This document shows positions 1 to 6,403 of a DNA stretch of 21,006 bases, piece after piece. Positions within the stretch are counted from its first letter, which is position 1, and every line of letters starts with the position of its first letter. Both the position numbers and the translations under genes were made by a program. The notes below the pieces were generated by a model. That model did not search any database. It saw nothing but the letters and a program-made list of their open reading frames with translations, and had not been told where the DNA came from. This stretch comes from Elusimicrobiota bacterium (GTDB lineage Bacteria > Elusimicrobiota > UBA8919): the NCBI GenBank assembly GCA_003452965.1, contig DMMW01000022.1, positions 9,044 through 30,049 on the forward strand, read 5' to 3'.

Positions 1-46
1 CCCGAAGGTTCGCTAACTTAAATCTTAAATAGATTTACGTTGTGAG

Positions 47-1291
47 TTAATCAAGTAATGTATATGCACTCTCTTTATGCTGAGTATTATCAAGTCCCAT
101 TACTTCATCTCTATCATCTACCCTCAATCCCATTAACTTATCCAATATCTTAAGTAAAATAAAAGTTACTATGACTGAATAGCATATAGTAGCTATAACT
201 CCAATTAATTGAATTTTAAATTGTATCGGATTACCAAAAAATAAGCCATTATTACCGGCAGGATTGACTATTTTCTGAGCAAACAAACCCGTAACCAAAG
301 CCCCGAGAGTCCCGCCGACACCATGCACTCCAAACGCATCCAAACTATCGTCGTACTTAAATTTCTGTTTAATAACAACTACTGAAACATAACAAACTAC
401 ACCAACTAAAATTCCTATAAATATTGCCGATATAGGTGTAACAAACCCCGCTGCAGGCGTAATTGCTACAAGTCCCGCAACCGCACCTGTTGCACCGCCG
501 AGCACAGTCGGTTTACCTGTAACTTTCCATTCAATAATAATCCAAGTCAACGCTGCCATAGCCGCTGCGGTATTAGTAACCACAAAAGCCGAAACGGCAA
601 GTTCATTTGCTCCCAATGCGCTTCCTGCATTAAATCCGAACCAACCAAACCACAACAAAGAAGCACCTAATAAAGTAAAAACCATATTATGCGGTGGTAT
701 CACATTATCCGGATAACCTTTCCTCTTACCTATCATTAACGCAAACACCAACGCTGAAATTCCAGAAGAAACATGCACCACAGTTCCGCCTGCAAAATCC
801 AACGCACCCAGTTCTCTTAACCACCCACCTACTCCCCAGACCCAATGACAAACCGGATCATAAACCAGAGTTGCCCATAACAAACTAAAAACCGCAAAAG
901 TAGAAAATTTTATTCTCTCTGCAAAAGCACCGGTTATTAATGCAGGCGTAATAACTGCAAACATCATCTGATAAACCATAAAAAGCTGATGCGGTATAGT
1001 ACCAGCATAATCCGGATTAGGCGACATACCTACTCCTTTAAGTCCGAACCATGATAAATTACCGACAAAGCCTCCGATATCCGGACCAAACGCCAAACTA
1101 TAACCCCATAAAATCCATTGAACACTAATAAGACAAAGCAGAAAAAAGGATTGCATCATAGTTGATAAAACATTTTTCTTCCTAACCAGTCCCCCGTAAA
1201 AAAACGCCAATCCGGGTGCAGTCATCAGCATAACTAAAGCTGTTGAAATTAAAACCCATGCAGTATCTCCATTATTTATATTAGTAACCAT
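47..1291 (-). CDS. amtB: AmtB-type ammonium transporter
   Basis: Inner-membrane channel that conducts ammonium/ammonia. The 414-residue product has the family length and about 11 hydrophobic helices. Visible family marks are PGLAFFYGG near the N-terminus, the phenylalanine gate regions (FAVITPALITGAFAER and FGWFGFNAGSAL), and the twin pore histidines in GGTVVHVSSG (near residue 173) and FGVHGVGG (near residue 323). The cytoplasmic tail keeps the GLRV...E..GLD...H.E.AY pattern that contacts GlnK in this family. The ATG at 1289-1291 follows AAGGAGAG with 5 nt spacing, and this ribosome site overlaps the stop of the upstream barrel gene, so the two are very likely cotranscribed. A glnK gene often follows amtB; here the window ends 46 bases after the stop, so its presence cannot be judged. 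Family assignment is secure. Confidence 0.97.
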   Translation of the reverse strand: MVTNINNGDTAWVLISTALVMLMTAPGLAFFYGGLVRKKNVLSTMMQSFFLLCLISVQWILWGYSLAFGPDIGGFVGNLSWFGLKGVGMSPNPDYAGTIPHQLFMVYQMMFAVITPALITGAFAERIKFSTFAVFSLLWATLVYDPVCHWVWGVGGWLRELGALDFAGGTVVHVSSGISALVFALMIGKRKGYPDNVIPPHNMVFTLLGASLLWFGWFGFNAGSALGANELAVSAFVVTNTAAAMAALTWIIIEWKVTGKPTVLGGATGAVAGLVAITPAAGFVTPISAIFIGILVGVVCYVSVVVIKQKFKYDDSLDAFGVHGVGGTLGALVTGLFAQKIVNPAGNNGLFFGNPIQFKIQLIGVIATICYSVIVTFILLKILDKLMGLRVDDRDEVMGLDNTQHKESAYTLLD

Positions 1292-1302
1292 TTATTCTCT
1301 CC

Positions 1303-1998
1303 TTAAAAATTTACATCCAATTGAGTAGTTATCGTATTATTTGGATTAAAAGTATCATTATTAAACACCACATACCCCAAAATAAAACTAATATTTGGCG
1401 CAAAACTATACGAACTACCGAAACTCAATGCCCCATAAAAATTATCACCAGAAGCATAATCAATTGAAGTCCATACCTTATCTGTCAGTTGCTTATCCCA
1501 TGTAACAATCAATCCGGTATTTTCCTTTTTCCCCATTTCATCTATCAATAAATTACCATTACCTTTATAATATCCATAGGACAATCTACCTATCGGTTCA
1601 ATAATCTTTGATACTAATCCATATATTATATTGTAATTAGTTGCGTCTTTTTTTGTACCGACGTTAAATATACCTAATGCTAAAGCAGGCAAAATTTTAT
1701 ATTCGGATAACCCATACTTAGCATTAAAAAATATTGGATTAGCTGTTGGCTCCAACAAATCAATACCCAACTCAATATTTTTAAATAAACCATATGTAAA
1801 ACCGATATCCGTTCCATACGCATATGCTTTTGTATCATTTTCTAAGACAGAAAAATAATTATCAACACCCAAATGCAATGTTTTATGTCTTTGAATATCT
1901 GTTGATGGATTCCATATCTGAGTTGACGGAGTAGCATTTAAAAACTGCATAACCATCATCTGAAAAAATATAAGAATCAAATATTTTAAATTAGACAT
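1303..1998 (-). CDS. Probable outer-membrane beta-barrel protein paired with amtB
   Basis: The 231-residue product starts with a short signal-peptide-like segment (LKYLILIFFQMMVMQFLNA). Then come alternating amphipathic strands rich in Tyr, Gly and Asn, and it ends in a terminal Phe (LDVNF), as expected for a barrel inserted by the BAM machinery. The mature start has an STQIWNPSTD motif. I infer a small porin-like barrel of 8-12 strands; no named family is certain. The ATG at 1996-1998 follows GGAG. Only 11 bases separate its stop from the amtB start, so the pair probably forms an operon, suggesting a role in bringing ammonium or another nitrogen compound across the outer membrane (inference from context only). 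The upstream 5' region is occupied by a structured repeat element. Confidence 0.7.
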   Translation of the reverse strand: MSNLKYLILIFFQMMVMQFLNATPSTQIWNPSTDIQRHKTLHLGVDNYFSVLENDTKAYAYGTDIGFTYGLFKNIELGIDLLEPTANPIFFNAKYGLSEYKILPALALGIFNVGTKKDATNYNIIYGLVSKIIEPIGRLSYGYYKGNGNLLIDEMGKKENTGLIVTWDKQLTDKVWTSIDYASGDNFYGALSFGSSYSFAPNISFILGYVVFNNDTFNPNNTITTQLDVNF

Positions 1999-2021
1999 AT
2001 TATTTTCTCCAAACTAAATTT

Positions 2022-2216
2022 GGTAATGTCATAAATGACATATTATTGAAAAATTTGGTTTTGAACGATATAGATGTTTTTAGCCGAATAAATCGTTAAA
2101 AAATTGGTATGTTTGACGAGCGTAGCGAGGAGTTTACCAATTTTAGGTTTATGAGGCGTCAATAAAACATCGTCTAGTGAAAAACCATGATTTTTCATAA
2201 TATTTTTGACATTACC
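2022..2216. repeat. 195-bp nested inverted-repeat element (MITE-like)
   Basis: Three sets of perfect arms are nested: GGTAATGTCA (2022-2031) with TGACATTACC (2207-2216), GATGTTTT (2073-2080) with AAAACATC (2164-2171), and AAAATTGGTA (2100-2109) with TACCAATTTT (2135-2144). The outermost arms extend imperfectly for about 40 bp. A further palindrome, ATGTCAT-AA-ATGACAT, sits in the left arm (2026-2041). TAAATTT occurs just outside both ends (2015-2021 and 2218-2224, the latter one base away), a possible target duplication. There is no ORF. The element ends 23 bp before the start of the barrel gene, so it forms the leader or promoter region of the amt operon. Confidence 0.7.
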
Positions 2217-2350
2217 TTAAATTTTTAAAGTGTGTTACCCGAACAGTTTTAGTCCCCCTAATTCCGATATATCGGAACTGACAGGGGGGTTGTTTATTTG
2301 GTCTCTCCGCCCCTCTGGGGCGAGACCTCGCCAACGACACAATGGTGGGC

Positions 2351-2569
2351 GGGACTCAAAATGTTTATCCGCCTTCGATAAACGTGTCATCAATAACCAT
2401 GGCTATTCGCCATATTGCTGACACATCTTCGGCGGATTGTTTATTTGGTCTCCGGTAGGGGACTCAAAATGTTTATCCGCCTTCGATAAACGTGTCATCA
2501 ATAACCATGGCTATTCGCCATATTGCTGACACATCTTCGGCGGATTGTTTATTTGGTCTCCGGTAGGGG
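2351..2569. repeat. Tandem 108-bp repeat with nested hairpins
   Basis: Two copies with a 108-bp period (for example ACTCAAAATG at 2354 and 2462, with the downstream edge repeating at 2570). Each unit contains nested arms, in the first copy TCCGCC/GGCGGA (2368-2373, 2431-2436), GTGTCA/TGACAC (2384-2389, 2419-2424) and ATGGC/GCCAT (2399-2403, 2409-2413). An adjoining GC-rich hairpin (CGCCCC/GGGGCG near 2310-2321) shares the GGTCTC...CGCC and ACCTCG...GGTGGGCG modules with the repeat tract near 5.98 kb. The short ORFs that cross this tract are not credible genes. The 1999-2664 gap otherwise holds only the inverted-repeat element and the terminator. Confidence 0.85.
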
Positions 2570-2581
2570 ACTCAAATAAAC

Positions 2582-2614
2582 AAAAAATCTACTTCCCAAC
2601 ATCGGGGTAAGTAG
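2582..2614 (-). terminator. Intrinsic terminator after the sigma-like gene
   Basis: On the minus strand a stem formed by 2609-2614/2589-2594 (CTACTT with AAGTAG), extended by GGG/CCC with one bulge, is followed by six T (2582-2587). It is 50 bases past the stop of the sigma-like gene. A second small hairpin (GGACA-ACAA-TGTCC, 2631-2644) precedes it on the transcript. Confidence 0.7.
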
Positions 2615-2664
2615 ACATCTTTGGCTTAAAGGACAACAATGTCCCCACTATTTACTGCTTCTAA

Positions 2665-3186
2665 TTATACAAGTAAAAAATCGTAATATTTGGAAACCTT
2701 TTTCAAAATATTTTTTTTATGTTTAACAACCATTGTATGCGAAATATTTAATTTTTTCCCAATTTCCCTGACGGTATATTCATTATAAATCAATTTATAA
2801 ATTTCCTTTTCAATTCTACTTAAACCGTTATTTACTATTTTCTGAAAAACCATATCATATTCAACCACATCAAGCATAGGCACAGAGTTGTCAGAAATAG
2901 TATCCTTGACTGTCAAACCGTCATCATTAACAGAATCATCTAAACTTAAAATTTTGTACTTATCTTCATTAATCCTCAAATAATTCCTTAAATAAAAATA
3001 ACATGATTGAATAATATAGCTTTTTGTCTTATTATCAAACTTTTTACACTTCCACTCTTGCCATAAATGCAAAATCATCTCGCTGAACAAATCATTTTTA
3101 TCAACATAATTACTATAATTATTATACCTTAGCGAAATCTGCTCTAACTCTTTCTTAACTAATTCAATAATATCATTAAAATTCAT
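2665..3186 (-). CDS. Sigma-70-family-like RNA polymerase sigma factor
   Basis: The 173-residue product has two regions that read as a small sigma factor. A helical segment around residues 25-70 (NDLFSEMILHLWQEW...YLRNYLR) resembles region 2, and a C-terminal helix-turn-helix around 125-168 (SRIEKEIYKL...TVREIGKKLNISHTMVVKHK) resembles region 4. There is no membrane segment. The ATG at 3184-3186 lies inside the last codons of the glutamine amidotransferase gene, an 11-bp overlap. GGAG six bases upstream is embedded in that gene, which points to translational coupling. It is Lys- and Asn-rich like its neighbours. It could instead be a sigma-like regulator or phage-type factor; the promoter it recognises is unknown. 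Confidence 0.7.
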   Translation of the reverse strand: MNFNDIIELVKKELEQISLRYNNYSNYVDKNDLFSEMILHLWQEWKCKKFDNKTKSYIIQSCYFYLRNYLRINEDKYKILSLDDSVNDDGLTVKDTISDNSVPMLDVVEYDMVFQKIVNNGLSRIEKEIYKLIYNEYTVREIGKKLNISHTMVVKHKKNILKKVSKYYDFLLV

Positions 3187-3901
3187 TTAAAACTCCATAT
3201 TTATCAAAAACGACAAATTCTTCATTCTCCAAAAGTGTCCATTCAAAACCTGGAAGTTCTTCAGAACATACTACGCTTAAACCTTTTTGAGTTGAATAAT
3301 ATAAAGTGTAATACTCCTTAACTTCATTATAATTTCTATATCCTATTAAATGTTCCCCATCGCATAAAAGAAACGTCAGCGAAGTAAATTTACATTTTTC
3401 CTTTATCTCTTCAATTATAGATTTGAACATTTCGGGATATCTTCTTTTACTAACTTTATTTATTTTATTTAAAATAAATTTAAAAAATCTCTCGCTATCG
3501 GTTGTACCTTCATAATTAGTTTCAGGTAAAATAAGTTTTTCAGAATTATAAATTGTTCCGTTATGACAAAAAACAAAATCATCAGCTATAAACGGATGTG
3601 TATTTTCCAGACTTAAATCACCCTCTGATGCTTTTCTGAGATGCACAACCAACATTCTTGTATCCGAAATTATTGCTTTATGCGAAGATGTAATAAAATT
3701 ATCAATATCTTCTAAAACATTTTTTGGACTTCTTCCGAATTGCACCGGCCATTTTCCGAGATATCCTGCAATACCCCATCCATCCTGATGACCTTCAGTC
3801 ATACTTTTCTTTATTCGCCCAGTTAAAGCAAGTTGTTTGAAACTATCTAATAATTTATATGATATTTTATTCGTTGCAACAACACCTAACATTCTACACA
3901 T
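3176..3901 (-). CDS. Class II glutamine amidotransferase (YafJ-like)
   Basis: A 241-residue Ntn-type amidohydrolase fold that releases ammonia from glutamine; the acceptor is unknown for this family. The start chosen is the ATG at 3899-3901 because it gives MCRMLG with the nucleophilic Cys2 and has a GGAGG at 3907-3911, five bases upstream. The frame is open further upstream to 4069, but that part is translated hairpin repeat and should be ignored. Other marks are HQDGWG (38-43), VVHLRKAS, ENTHPF, HNGTIYN and TTDSERFF. Family length is about 240-260 residues, so it looks intact. It overlaps the following sigma-like gene by 11 bp. The ribosome site lies 7 bases after an 8-bp GC hairpin (3918-3925/3936-3943). 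Confidence 0.9.
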   Translation of the reverse strand: MCRMLGVVATNKISYKLLDSFKQLALTGRIKKSMTEGHQDGWGIAGYLGKWPVQFGRSPKNVLEDIDNFITSSHKAIISDTRMLVVHLRKASEGDLSLENTHPFIADDFVFCHNGTIYNSEKLILPETNYEGTTDSERFFKFILNKINKVSKRRYPEMFKSIIEEIKEKCKFTSLTFLLCDGEHLIGYRNYNEVKEYYTLYYSTQKGLSVVCSEELPGFEWTLLENEEFVVFDKYGVLNEF

Positions 3902-3911
3902 CAAAACCTCC

Positions 3912-4050
3912 ATGTAGCGCCTCGCCATAGCTTTAGCGAGGCGAGTAACCGAGCCTCTGGCGAGAGGACTCAGTGTTTTTATCCCGACCTTATTTACCTT
4001 CGGGTTGTCGGGATTGTTTACTCGTTCGGTCCAGTAGGTCCGAACTCCGT
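3912..4050. repeat. Hairpin-rich repeat tract upstream of the amidotransferase
   Basis: Gene-free tract of successive hairpins: CGCCTCGC/GCGAGGCG (3918-3925, 3936-3943), CCTCT-GGCG-AGAGG (3954-3967), and ATCCCGAC/GTCGGGAT (3981-3988, 4007-4014). It then carries a CGGTCCAGTAGGTCCG module at about 4026-4041 that recurs at 4190-4205 and 4300-4315, with a variant near 5977. The inventory of hairpins differs from tract to tract while the CGGTCCAGT module is kept, so the repeats look modular. Confidence 0.75.
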
Positions 4051-4054
4051 GAAT

Positions 4055-4089
4055 AAAAAATATCTTCAATCCATCATTGGAATTGAAGA
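4055..4089 (-). terminator. Terminator-like hairpin in repeat tract
   Basis: On the minus strand, TCTTCAATTCC (4079-4089) pairs with GGATTGAAGA (4063-4072) with one bulged base and a 6-nt loop, followed by six T (4055-4060). A small AGACA...TGTCT hairpin (4088-4101) precedes it, the same doublet layout as at 2582-2644 and 4328-4365. Confidence 0.6.
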
Positions 4090-4107
4090 CATCAATGTCT
4101 TACTTGA

Positions 4108-4322
4108 TGACCCCTTGCATAAACATCCTAAAAATCTCTCCGCTTTGCGTCAATATTTTTAGAATATGCTTCGGGGTTATTTGCTCATTCGGTCCAGTAG
4201 GTCCGAATTCCGACTCTTGACCCCTTGCATAAACATCCTAAAAATCTCTCCGCTTTGCGTCAATATTTTTAGAATATGCTTCGGGGTTATTTGCTCATTC
4301 GGTCCAGTAGGTCCGAATTCCG
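4108..4322. repeat. Tandem 110-bp repeat (two 105-bp identical units)
   Basis: Positions 4108-4212 and 4218-4322 read as identical 105-bp units with a 110-bp period, starting TGACCCCTTGCAT and ending GTCCGAATTCCG. The first ~60 bp recur as a partial copy at 6033-6094 (CCGACTCTTGACCCC...CAATATTTTT). Small ORFs are open across it on both strands, but they translate shared repeat in different frames and are not genes. Confidence 0.9.
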
Positions 4323-4327
4323 CGAAT

Positions 4328-4358
4328 AAAAAATCCTCAAACCGGCTTTGGTTTGAGG
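4328..4358 (-). terminator. Strong intrinsic terminator after the ATPase gene
   Basis: Perfect 9-bp stem on the minus strand (CCTCAAACC at 4350-4358 with GGTTTGAGG at 4335-4343), 6-nt loop, then A and six T (4328-4333). It is the first good terminator downstream of the DUF4143 ATPase gene. A preceding GGAC-GATGAT-GTCC hairpin overlaps its base. Confidence 0.8.
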
Positions 4359-4436
4359 ACATCATCGTCCTACATTGTCTAAGTAAAAGCAACTTCTTTG
4401 CTTTCTAATTAATAGTATACAAATTTATTTAATTTT

Positions 4437-4541
4437 GTCAAGGTTTTTCTTTTCTAGACCTCGCCATAGCATCAGTGGCGGGTCAAGGTTTTTCTTCTAG
4501 ACCTCGCCTATCCTCACAAGGCGGGTCAATCTATTTTTTTT
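4437..4541. repeat. Tandem ~45-bp hairpin repeat
   Basis: Two units start with GTCAAGGTTTTTCTT and continue to TAGACCTCGCC (4437-4465 and 4482-4508). Each forms a GACCtCGCC/GGCGgGTC stem (4457-4465/4477-4484 and 4500-4508/4520-4527) with different loops. On the plus strand the second is followed by eight T (4534-4541), so it might terminate antisense transcription, although no plus-strand gene is seen. Confidence 0.7.
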
Positions 4542-4576
4542 CCACGACATCACCCATATTTTTATTTTACAACACC

Positions 4577-5758
4577 TTATAACAGTCCTGTTAAAAATTT
4601 ACTTGCACTGATTATATGAATGTTATCTTTGATGTGGTCATACCCGTCATCCTTAGTAACCAAGTAAGAATATGGAATTTGCAATCTATTTATAAAATAT
4701 TTCAAATTAGAAGGTATGCCGTTAAATGAACTTTTAGCTTCTACACAAAACCAAGGTTTATTATCTATAGTAACCAGAAAATCTACTTCTCTTTGTTCTT
4801 TATCTCTTAAATAACATAAATCTATTTTATACCCCTCGTAATCGTATAAATAATGACAGAATTTAAGCAGATGTGAAGCAATGAGATTTTCAAACTTTGC
4901 ACTGTCATTTTTTAATTCGGACCAGTCCCATAGATACATTTTTGGTTCTTTTCGCAGCGACTGGATTTTTTTACTTTGAAATGGATGTATCCTGAAATGA
5001 TAGTAAAATTTTTCTAAAATATCTACCCAAAGCGACACAGTTTTATGAGTAACTCCCAAGTCTTCACGTAGTGAATTAAGTGAAAATACAGAACCAACTT
5101 TAATCGGAAGTATATCAACAAGAATTTGGATAGAAGATATGTCTCTAAGTGTTTCAATGTCCCTTATATCTTCTTTTATTAATCTGTCAACTCTTTCATT
5201 ATGCCATCGCCTTAGAAATCTTTCGTTCTTTTTAAGGAATACTTCCGGAAAGCCGCCGAAAACAAATAAATCATTTAATAATCTATGCGCATCTTCATTT
5301 GTTTTTATAAATGATAATTTTTCAAAAGGTTTTGTTTTTTTTGTTGTTTTAATCAATTCGGATAAAGTTAAGGGATGCAATCTATACGAATGATATCTGC
5401 CTAATAAAGAATCTCCGCCTTTTCTGTAGATATCCATTCTTGCACTGCCGGTAACTATTATTTTAAAATCTTCTCTGTATTTGTCATATTCACCTTTAAG
5501 ATGACTTTTCCATTTTTTATATTTATGAAGTTCGTCAAAAATTACCAGTTTTTTGTCAGCACGGTACATGGAACTTAAAATATTTTTTCTATCATCCCTA
5601 TTATCCCAGTTAAGATATGAAAATTCGCCTTTAAAATAATTGTTACCTATATTTTTTACCAAAGTGGTTTTGCCCACCTGTCGCGGACCACTTATAAAAA
5701 CCATTTTCTCTGATAAATCTTTTAAAATATTGTTTTCAAGATATCGCTTAATAATCAT
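4577..5758 (-). CDS. AAA+ ATPase with DUF4143 C-terminal domain
   Basis: A 393-residue member of the common archaeal/bacterial AAA_14-DUF4143 family. It shows Walker A GPRQVGKTT (near residues 25-33), Walker B KLVIFDELHKY (near 70-80), a sensor IIVTGSARMD, and the family box LLGRYHSYRLHPLTLSEL. A DUF4143 winged-helix region follows, then a C-terminal nuclease-like segment with REVDFLVTIDNKPWFCVEAKSS (D and ExK of a PD-(D/E)XK-type fold). It looks full length. Function in the family is poorly defined; links to toxin-like or genome-maintenance roles are speculative. The ATG at 5756-5758 follows GGAAGG. It is a single-gene unit: its own consensus promoter and palindromes lie upstream and a strong terminator lies downstream. 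Confidence 0.93.
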   Translation of the reverse strand: MIIKRYLENNILKDLSEKMVFISGPRQVGKTTLVKNIGNNYFKGEFSYLNWDNRDDRKNILSSMYRADKKLVIFDELHKYKKWKSHLKGEYDKYREDFKIIVTGSARMDIYRKGGDSLLGRYHSYRLHPLTLSELIKTTKKTKPFEKLSFIKTNEDAHRLLNDLFVFGGFPEVFLKKNERFLRRWHNERVDRLIKEDIRDIETLRDISSIQILVDILPIKVGSVFSLNSLREDLGVTHKTVSLWVDILEKFYYHFRIHPFQSKKIQSLRKEPKMYLWDWSELKNDSAKFENLIASHLLKFCHYLYDYEGYKIDLCYLRDKEQREVDFLVTIDNKPWFCVEAKSSFNGIPSNLKYFINRLQIPYSYLVTKDDGYDHIKDNIHIISASKFLTGLL

Positions 5759-5772
5759 ATATTAACCTTCCG

Positions 5773-5817
5773 ACATATTCTACTTAAGTATAATATGTAG
5801 TAGAGTATTTTCTACTA
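5773..5817 (-). promoter_or_regulatory. Stacked palindromes, likely operator, before the ATPase gene
   Basis: A 26-bp near-perfect palindrome (5773-5798) is centred on ACTTAAGT with one mismatched pair in 13. It abuts a second inverted repeat, TAGTAGA-6 nt-TCTACTA (5798-5817). Both lie between the predicted transcription start and the ribosome site, a position suited to a repressor operator or a leader hairpin. Confidence 0.55.
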
Positions 5818-5825
5818 TAGTATAA

Positions 5826-5854
5826 ATTATACGCTATAATTTATGCCTTGTCAA
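5826..5854 (-). promoter_or_regulatory. Consensus sigma-70 promoter for the ATPase gene
   Basis: TTGACA (minus strand, 5849-5854) and TATAAT (5826-5831) with exactly 17 bases between them, so both hexamers are perfect. The -10 lies in a perfect inverted repeat, ATAAATTATA-CGC-TATAATTTAT (5822-5844). It is 68 bases upstream of the ATPase start codon. Confidence 0.8.
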
Positions 5855-5884
5855 GCTATTTTTTTTGAGCACCAACTGGATGCC

Positions 5885-5912
5885 AAAAAAAATAGTCCCG
5901 ATTTATCGGGAC
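5885..5912 (-). terminator. Strong intrinsic terminator closing the upstream cluster
   Basis: On the minus strand a 7-8 bp GC-rich stem (GTCCCGAT/ATCGGGAC, 5895-5912) is followed by TA and eight T (5885-5892). It sits just upstream of the ATPase promoter and would stop transcripts coming from the hsd and remnant region. TGAGCACCAACTGG is repeated on both sides (5866-5879 and 5923-5936). Confidence 0.85.
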
Positions 5913-6094
5913 CCACCTCAATTGAGCACCAACTGGGGAAGGATATACCCCGTAAAACGGGGTTATTTACTCGCTCGGTCCAGTTGGTCTCCGCCCCGAA
6001 GAGGCGATACCTCGACCCAAAGGTGGGCGACCTCCGACTCTTGACCCCTTGCATAAACATCCTAAAAATCTCTCCGCTTTGCGTCAATATTTTT
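5913..6094. repeat. Hairpin repeat tract with partial copy of the 110-bp unit
   Basis: Contains ACCCCGT-AAA-ACGGGGT (near 5947-5963), the CGGTCCAGTTGGTC module (near 5977), a CGCC...GGCG hairpin, an ACCTCGACC...GGTGGGCG module matching 2.32-2.35 kb, and at 6033-6094 a truncated copy of the tandem unit found at 4108-4322. The gap 5759-6185 holds no credible gene; ORFs across it are repeat translations on both strands. Confidence 0.75.
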
Positions 6095-6151
6095 CATTCC
6101 CTATCCCGCATCGGAAGTGGCAGGTAAATCTTTAATTAATGTAGTATCCCT

Positions 6152-6175
6152 AATTTTAATTAGAACCGTCCCCAT
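6152..6175. repeat. Short dispersed repeat, copy 1 (GAACCGTCCCCAT)
   Basis: AATTTTAATTAGAACC followed by GTCCCCAT; read on the minus strand it gives ATGGGGACGGTTC. The same sequence recurs at 7202-7226 and, one base shorter, at 7553-7576. It marks the left edge of the remnant block. GGGGACGGTTC-type sequences are, from memory, common at REP/IS200-like element ends; that origin is inference. Confidence 0.7.
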
Positions 6176-6185
6176 TTATACCCAT

Positions 6186-6403
6186 TTATAATAATTTTTT
6201 TATTCTATCTTGAACTTGCGGGGTAACTTGCGGGGTAGCTTGCATAGCTAAAGGAATAATCATCTTAAAAATATCGTTTTCTATTAGCTGAGGTTTTCCC
6301 CCAAAATATGCTTTGCAATATTTAAAAAGATTTCTAACACCAGATCCCATCTCGTCAGCACGTCCTATTTCCCTAAAAAATTTGGCAATAACCGGATTCT
6401 TTG
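6186..6403 (-). pseudogene. C-terminal fragment of an AlbA/Schlafen-type ATP-binding gene
   Basis: Reading the minus strand from about 6403 in a frame offset from the RhuM fragment gives PKNPVIAKFFREIGRADEMG, then GSGVRNLFKYCKAYFGG, then DIFKMIIPLAMQATPQVTPQ, ending at TAA (6186-6188). The RN/KNPVIA...GRADEMGSG block is the C-terminal HATPase-like part of AlbA_2 (RecG-like 'putative transcriptional regulator') proteins. The N-terminal AlbA_2 domain is missing and the winged-helix tail is cut short at LL. The ATPQ part is nearly identical in DNA to 10110-10207, with one 12-bp unit fewer. The upstream join is to a RhuM gene, so this is a deletion product, not a functional gene. Confidence 0.75.

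Noticed and set aside
694..888. Plus-strand open frame within amtB
   Set aside because: Opposite-strand shadow of a well-supported gene; composition is not protein-like.
2230..2421. Plus-strand 63-codon frame
   Set aside because: Lies entirely in hairpin and tandem-repeat DNA; no ribosome site or family motif.
2351..2569. CRISPR array
   Set aside because: The units are 108 bp, directly adjoining and hairpin-filled, with no short repeats alternating with unique spacers and no cas genes.
4166..4408. Overlapping open frames on both strands
   Set aside because: Both translate the tandem 110-bp repeat; the same repeat is read in different frames elsewhere.
5843..6127. Open frames on both strands in the repeat tract
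   Set aside because: The region contains a terminator, promoter parts and repeat modules; translations are repeat-derived.
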